Assembly (NCBI GenBank): GCA_028532985.1
Contig: JANCIK010000004.1
Coordinates: 3,472,001 to 3,536,000, forward strand
Reading direction: 5' to 3'
DNA from: Stropharia rugosoannulata
Taxonomy: Eukaryota; Basidiomycota; Agaricomycetes; Agaricales; Strophariaceae
Length of the DNA: 64,000 bases
A model generated the notes under the pieces. The model was not told the DNA's origin and did no database searches. It was given only the letters and a program-made list of their open reading frames with translations. The position numbers were made by a program, and so were the translations under genes. Positions 58,639 through 64,000 of the stretch are shown here, one piece after another. The first letter of the stretch is position 1. Every line of letters begins with the position of its first letter.

Positions 58639-60874
58639 ATGAGTGGCAGGAGAAACAACAATGTGCGCGGGCCGTCGTCTGCGCTGACGGAGTTCTTGAA
58701 GGTGAGCGCCGGGCCCCTTTTCGAATCGTATGGTGTGCTTGGAACTCACGAACACCCAGGACGCGGGAATCAACGCACGGACCATAGCACGGCGCACTGC
58801 GACGAGGGAGCAGGAGGCAGAAGCTGCTACTCAGGCACTGGTGGAACAGCAAGAGGAACAGCCAGAAGCAGGGCCGAGTCGGCCTGCAACTAGCAGTCGA
58901 CCAAGGCGGTCGACGAGGGTGCGTGGAATCCAACCGGATCCATTGGATTTGCAGTACTTACCCGTTGCATGTAGACTTCTGGATATGCTTCAGACAACCT
59001 AGACGAGCCCGAAGAAGAGGCCATGGAGGTTGATGAGAAGCCCTCCCCAACCAAGAAGCGCAAGCTCACCAAGGCAGCAGAGGCCAAACTCAAGGCGCAA
59101 GAGAAAAAGAAGAAGGGGAAGAAAGACAGTGACGACGACGATGACGACGATACCTATACCGCGCCGTCTCGTTCACTCTGGGCATCTAACGGCGGCGCGA
59201 AGCCCCCAGTTGGCAATTTTGAAAAGTGTGCTATCTGCGAGAAGCAGTTTACGGTGGTATGTATTGTATAAGACTTGTTTCGATGATCACTTTCATCAAC
59301 TTTTTTTCTAGACCAAGTACACTATGGCAGCCAGCTCGGGCAAGGGCTACTTGTGCCACCAGTGCGCAAAGGCAGCTGGGAATGACCCGTTCAAGAAATC
59401 TGCAGCCCCCCGAAAGCGAAAGGCTCCCGGGGAGAAAAGGAATGTAGGCAAAATTGAGGAAAAACGACTACCCACACTCGCCAACCTATGCATACAAGTA
59501 CGTATACCATTTAAGATACATTCAATCCTACCTAATGAATACTCCCACAGCTTATTACGAAGCACATCAATGACATCGAGGCACTGGGAGACATTGGTGC
59601 AATGAATGTTGAGGCTATTGCAAAAACTCTTGCAAAGAATCGGGGATTGTGAGTAAGAAAATAAATTTTGGTTTGGTTTATTCAAACACTTTTACAGGAC
59701 ACCGGATAATGTGCATTTGTTCTATAACTCGTCAAATTCATCCCTGACTTTATATGACGCAACAAGTATGTGTATATATGCTCTAGACTCAAACTGTTCT
59801 GACCAATCAACGTGCAACAGATCTCCCTTCTCCCGCTCTGGAAACACTGGCGTATCTTAACCAAAACCTTGTGTCGCTGCGCCTTGATTTCTGTGGACAT
59901 CTCGACGACACAGCATTCACTATACTTAACAAGTCCTTGAGTGCCCTTGAACGAATTGAACTTCTGGGACCGTTCCTGGTCAAGCCTGCTGCTTGGCAAA
60001 CATTTTTCAAGTCACATCCGAACCTAGAGGGCTTCCTTATCACCCAGAGTCCACGTTTCGACCAGGACTGCATCGAGAGCCTCGTCAATCACTGCACAGG
60101 GCTCAAAGACCTGCGTCTGAAAGAGGTCGGAAAACTTGATGATGGCTTCCTCAAGCAGATTCAGGCGCTCAAAGGGAGCCTACGCTACCTAGATCTTGCC
60201 GACCCCAGTCATTCCTGCAGCGACGAGGCGATGATCGACCTCATGAATGCAGTTGGAGGAGGCCTTGAGTACCTGAACGTGTCGAACCATACCGACCTAA
60301 CAGATGACTTCCTCGCCAAGGGCCTCCTGCCGCACGTCAATAAGCTGGAGTCGCTCACGATTTCCTACCTCCCTGAACTGACTGACAAAGGCGTTGCGGA
60401 GTTCTTCAATTCATGGACGGGCGTGAACCCACCGCTCGCCACGCTCGACGCGTCGCGGAACCCGGAACTAGGTGACGCGGCGCTCGAGAGCGTGCTGCGG
60501 CATTCCGGGACGAAGCTTGCGGAGCTCAACATAAACGGGTGGAAAGACGTCAGCGGAGACGCGCTGAACTGCATCTGGCGCATGGGCACGGCGTTGCGGC
60601 GGCTCGACGTAGGCTTCTGTCGGGCTGTGGACGACTTTGTGGTGCAGGCTCTGTTCGAAGGCGAGAAGGACCGCGGGGTGCAAGTGGGTGGCTGTCCCGC
60701 GCTCGAGGAGCTCAAGATATGGGGGTGTAACCGGGTGACCAGTGCGTGCCCGAGAAAGGTACGTGTTACAGCTTTGATCCCTGGATTATTGGCCTTTTGC
60801 TGATTATCTGTTTGACTGATGTTGTACAGAGAGGTGTTGTCATTCATGGAATAGAGTTTCAGACCGTTCGTTGA
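58639..60874 (+). CDS. RAD7: DNA repair protein Rad7 (global-genome NER)
   Basis: Leucine-rich repeat subunit of the Rad7-Rad16 complex, which recognises lesions in non-transcribed chromatin and, with Elc1/Cul3, forms a ubiquitin ligase. N-terminus MSGRRNNNVRGPSSALTEFL joining to DAGINARTIARR is the conserved Rad7 opening. A Lys/Asp-rich nuclear region follows (SPTKKRKLTKAAEAKLKAQE). A zinc-binding pair is seen in FEKCAICEKQFTV and KGYLCHQCAKAAG. Then LANLCIQLITKHINDIEALG and the LRR domain (LRLDFCGHLDDTAFTILNKS, LKDLRLKEVGKLDDGFL, LEYLNVSNHTDLTDDFL, LRRLDVGFCRAVDDFVV), ending RGVVIHGIEFQTVR with a stop at 60872-60874. Eight or so exons join in frame. Confidence 0.93.
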
Positions 60875-61347
60875 ACTTGGATTGGCATACTAATAACTTT
60901 GAGGGTTTGTGTAAGTATGTGGGGTTATTTGCTTTCCATTTGTATACCCGAGGATGTAAATCTCCGTGTAAGCCTAAAAGTATAGTTTATGTCTGTTTTT
61001 ATCCGGATCTTGTGAAATGCTTGACATCGTTTCGAGGACCGACCCGTCTCCTGACGGCCGTCGATGTCCCCGTTGAAAATTGCGAATCTCGCTGCTCACA
61101 GTTCATTCAAGTGTCAGTTCCTTTAACGTAAGGAGATTTCGGCGAGATTTTGGCGCATATATGCAGGCCCAGACCATGAGAATGAGCGACGAACTTCGAA
61201 GCGTGCATATATGCGCATATATCGTCGATTCGCTTTCCGATGAGAGGGTAGTACATTCGTTCAAACAAACAACCGCACTAGTGATTCAGCATCATCCTTA
61301 GAAAAGCCCAGGTTATATCTAATCCAGTACTCACTGGTATCAAAATC
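60875..61347. other. Intergenic between convergent genes
   Basis: No gene seen. It contains two clustered gcgcatatatgc motifs at 61152-61223. Confidence 0.6.
61152..61223. repeat. Clustered gcgcatatatgc palindromic motifs
   Basis: ggcgcatatatgca at 61152-61165 and gtgcatatatgcgcatatat at 61203-61222, the second containing two overlapping palindromic units. Same motif as at 7496, 7828, 20687 and 57649. Confidence 0.75.
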
Positions 61348-61635
61348 CTATAGCTCCTCCTCACCCCGTCTCACACGCTGCCTCGGCACCTGCACATCGA
61401 CGTGAACGACGCCATCCTTCTGCTGGAGGTGGTGCAGGATGTATTCGCTGTTGCTCGTCCAGTCCTGCTTTGGTACGCTGTAGAGGTGCACGTCGGACAG
61501 CGCGCCGACCTGCCCGTGGTATTCCATGCTGGGATGCACCAAGCAGAGGGCGCCGGGCTCCGAGAAGGACTGGGAGTTGTTGGCGAGGCTTACGGAAATG
61601 TAGGTATGCGTCGAGTGGTCCATTGCGTGCGGCAT
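61348..61635 (-). CDS. Small hypothetical protein
   Basis: A complete intronless frame of 95 residues, opening MPHAMDHSTHTYISVSLANN and ending with an acidic GEEEL. Segments such as LCLVHPSMEYHGQVGALSDV and VVHVDVQVPRQRVRRGEEEL suggest beta strands. No signal peptide, helix or recognised family. It ends convergently with RAD7. Composition and length are plausible for a real gene. Confidence 0.45.
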   Translation of the reverse strand: MPHAMDHSTHTYISVSLANNSQSFSEPGALCLVHPSMEYHGQVGALSDVHLYSVPKQDWTSNSEYILHHLQQKDGVVHVDVQVPRQRVRRGEEEL

Positions 61636-62095
61636 CGCTGCTTAGTTAGAGTATGTCGTTTGAGATGTATTGGGCTGGAAGGATAAGATATGATGTGGTT
61701 ATATTCCAAGTTGCGTCACGCCGGAGGGCACAGCAATTAGAGTTGACGCGTGACGTTCCAAATTTAGAAATTACTGGCTCTCTCTCTTAAACCGTCATGG
61801 CCTCGGACAGCAGTGGAGAAATTTTCAGTGAATACACCATATACGAATGTCGAACCAGCTCCGTTCCAATGCGATCCCAACAAATAATACATCAGATGTG
61901 GAGGACGGGCTTGGTGGATCACAAAATTTGGAAAGCAGGCTCCAGCTTGAGCTATTTCATCTTACGATAAGTATAATCTACCCGCCTTCTCCCTCTCTTA
62001 GGTGATTTGAATTGTACATCCTCTATTTTATTTCTATTAGCATGACCTCGCATTACCACCCCTAGTACTGTCTACCGTGGAAACGGCTCTTTCAC
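61636..62095. other. Intergenic
   Basis: No gene seen between two minus-strand genes. Confidence 0.6.
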
Positions 62096-62873
62096 TCAGA
62101 CTACCGCCCCGGAATTGTCAAATGAGAGCGGGAGGAGGTGCGGTGCACGTTCGGGCGTGAAGGAGGACGAAGACCAATGCTGTCCATGAGCACTGTCGTC
62201 TACACGGTCACCGCCTCGACTATCCGCATAATGGAATTGCGACGCGCGTGCATCGTTCGGGACCTGGAAGGCGTGCCGCCGTTCGCTGTCTGCAAGCTCG
62301 GGTTTGAGGGACACAGGACTACCTCTGCTTAAGCATACGAAACACGTCAGGAAATCCCTTTTAGGGCAACATGAGGTAGGACTCACCCGGGTGTAACTTC
62401 TACAGGCGATGATGTAGCACGTAACAGTGCGTGGTGGGCGTGTGGGTCTAGGCGCTCGTCCGCAACTGCTTTCCCATAATTGGGGCCTTCAGACGCGTCA
62501 AAACGCTCATGCTCGTGCCCAACGAACCGGCCCTGCTCTATAGGGCGCCATACCCACCGGTGCGGATGCAGTGTGTGGTGCCTATGATACCACCCCCCTG
62601 CGGCGAGCCCGAAGCGTGCGTGCATAATCCGTTCATGTATAATCCGTTCATGTACATGGTTGTTCTGCGGTCTATGGATGTGCAATGTAATATCCATTAT
62701 AGGAATTAGATCAAGGTCAGCATTGTTTAGCCGCCCTACGCAAGAAATGTCAAGACGTACGCCAGAACCGCACTATCTTCATTCGCCATCACCAGCACTG
62801 GGAGCGCAGATATGCCCGGGAGCGCAACAAGCGCGATAATAGAAAGAACCAAAGGAAGGGATTTAGACAGCAT
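62096..62873 (-). CDS. Histidine-rich small secreted protein
   Basis: Built from three exons. Exon 1 (62761-62873) encodes a clear signal peptide, MLSKSLPLVLSIIALVALPG, ending ISALP. A gtacgt donor and catag acceptor (62672-62673) lead to exon 2: NNHVHERIIHERIMHARFG, WYHRHHTLHPHRWVW, VGHEHERFDAS and DPHAHHALLRA. A gtgagt donor leads to exon 3, SLKPELADSERRHAFQ, ending DNSGAVV with a stop at 62096-62098. The last acceptor is ambiguous by 3 nt (a NAGNAG site). About 208 residues, no cysteines in exon 2. The HERI unit is an in-frame 15-bp tandem duplication. Metal binding is a reasonable guess from the His clusters. No domain recognised. Confidence 0.65.
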
Positions 62874-64000
62874 ATTCCGAAGCTTGAGAGAGGTATATTT
62901 GTCTTCAGAAGGCTCTGCCTACTGTGTCGATACGGTCTTGGTAACAACGCGCAGCGCTGTAGCCAATGTAGAGGAGATGGAAGTCGGGATGAGACCAGCT
63001 CAAGGGATGGCTGTGCACCTACCCGGTTTCTTTAGTCTCGCCACAGCATGATTACGGAGCTTGGATACTATAACGCCTCGTTACGGTGGGGCGAGCACCG
63101 CGACCGTATGTGTAGATGTGATGCAATTTCAATTCTTACTCTACGAAGTGCAGGGAGAGCTAATAAGCTATGTCAAGTTCACTTGCAAGGATCAATTTAA
63201 CCGTACTGCTGGCAAAGTCCCTTAAAAAAGGTATAGTGTAGTGAAGTGTACCGTTCTGTAACTCGTGTGAAATCAGTTCCGATGGTTATCATTTCTTTCA
63301 GATTATTAGTAGGCTGAGATAACCCGGAAGTGACACTACGCTGATAATGGTTGTAGCTCTTAATGACACCGCGTGAGACGGGCGTCCCTGATCTTGGATA
63401 CTGGTTGATTCCGTCTCAGTGGGCAACTGAAGCATTGAATTTACAGTGTGAGAGGCTGGAACTTGGCAGTAGGAAGAGGAGGGGAGTAAAGTAGGTCGCG
63501 TCTTAATTCATAGAAGGCCCTCATTAATTATTGGAGCCTCTGGAAGCAGGCCATCCGCTCCCATCCACAGCGGGTTCCTAACCGTACGTGTAGATCCCTT
63601 ATTCAATCTTCGTATGTCCGCATCGCCTGGATCACATTTCATTGAAACCTATTTCTGTAGACTTCCCAGGGGCGTGCTAACCGAGTGTCACAGCGTACCC
63701 AGGTGCCATCTTTGCCAAGTGTGGCCCGCTTCACTTCCATCCGGACTGCGTCTCGTTGAGAATTAATTCTAGTAGTAGGTCTGATAGGGTCTGATGCTTT
63801 CATAAGGAAGCCTCTCTATTGCCTAGGGACGATGAGAGTGAGTTTGAGCTATGCTTCCCAGAGATAAAATATAGAACTGTGGAGGAGTCGGTAACATGTA
63901 AAGGATGATTCGGCTGGATATGCATGGCATCAGTACATTCTGTACACCTTCAAGGAAATAAGGAGGAGTAGGGGTGCGTGCACGGTTGTACCAGCTCCGT
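62874..64000. other. Intergenic to window edge
   Basis: Upstream region of the His-rich protein gene followed by short frames only. No recognisable feature. Confidence 0.5.

Noticed and set aside
1..64000. Transposons, CRISPR arrays, tRNA and rRNA genes
   Set aside because: No transposase, reverse transcriptase or long terminal repeat motif, no regularly spaced repeat array, and no tRNA cloverleaf with A/B boxes was recognised on either strand.

Overview
The window looks like nuclear DNA of a mushroom-forming basidiomycete (Agaricomycetes). Genes on both strands are cut by many introns of about 50-70 nt, and several lineage-typical domain families are present (DUF6534, DUF6593, DUF6697, WSC-domain proteins, leucine-rich F-box proteins). 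I found no rRNA, tRNA, CRISPR array, transposase or reverse transcriptase. Exon joins given here were read by hand from GT..AG signals and frame; the product calls rest on recognised motifs, not on a database search.

Left part (1-15 kb): a mitochondrial GTP/GDP carrier (GGC1, minus), a DUF6534 seven-helix-type membrane protein with an unresolved N-terminus, a small serine/arginine-rich protein, a small multi-exon membrane protein that no single long ORF reveals, a gene-poor stretch with a near-perfect hairpin, and a two-WSC-domain secreted protein.

Middle (13-31 kb): a cytosolic-type carnitine acetyltransferase (YAT2-like) is flanked in inverted orientation by two paralogous four-exon genes of about 110 codons, whose first three exons are exactly 132, 72 and 60 nt in both copies. 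Further right lie two F-box proteins and the Paf1-complex subunit CDC73.

Right part (32-64 kb): a 7-kb intersectin/Cin1-like endocytic scaffold (EH, coiled coil, WH2, two SH3, DH, PH), an SDR, a 2-oxoglutarate/Fe(II) oxygenase with a decayed copy of its first exon nearby, a cytochrome P450-like protein, a DUF6697 protein, a fatty acid hydroxylase, two divergent DUF6593 genes, RAD7 (nucleotide excision repair), and three small secreted proteins, two of them very histidine-rich.

The genes do not form one pathway. Possible functional neighbourhoods are the SDR / 2OG oxygenase / P450-like group (39.7-46.6 kb) and the secreted-protein group (53.8-62.9 kb). The most novel items are the conserved-architecture paralogue pair, the His-rich secreted proteins, a probable 2-nt microexon in the WSC gene, and a recurring GCGCATATATGC-type palindrome scattered between genes.
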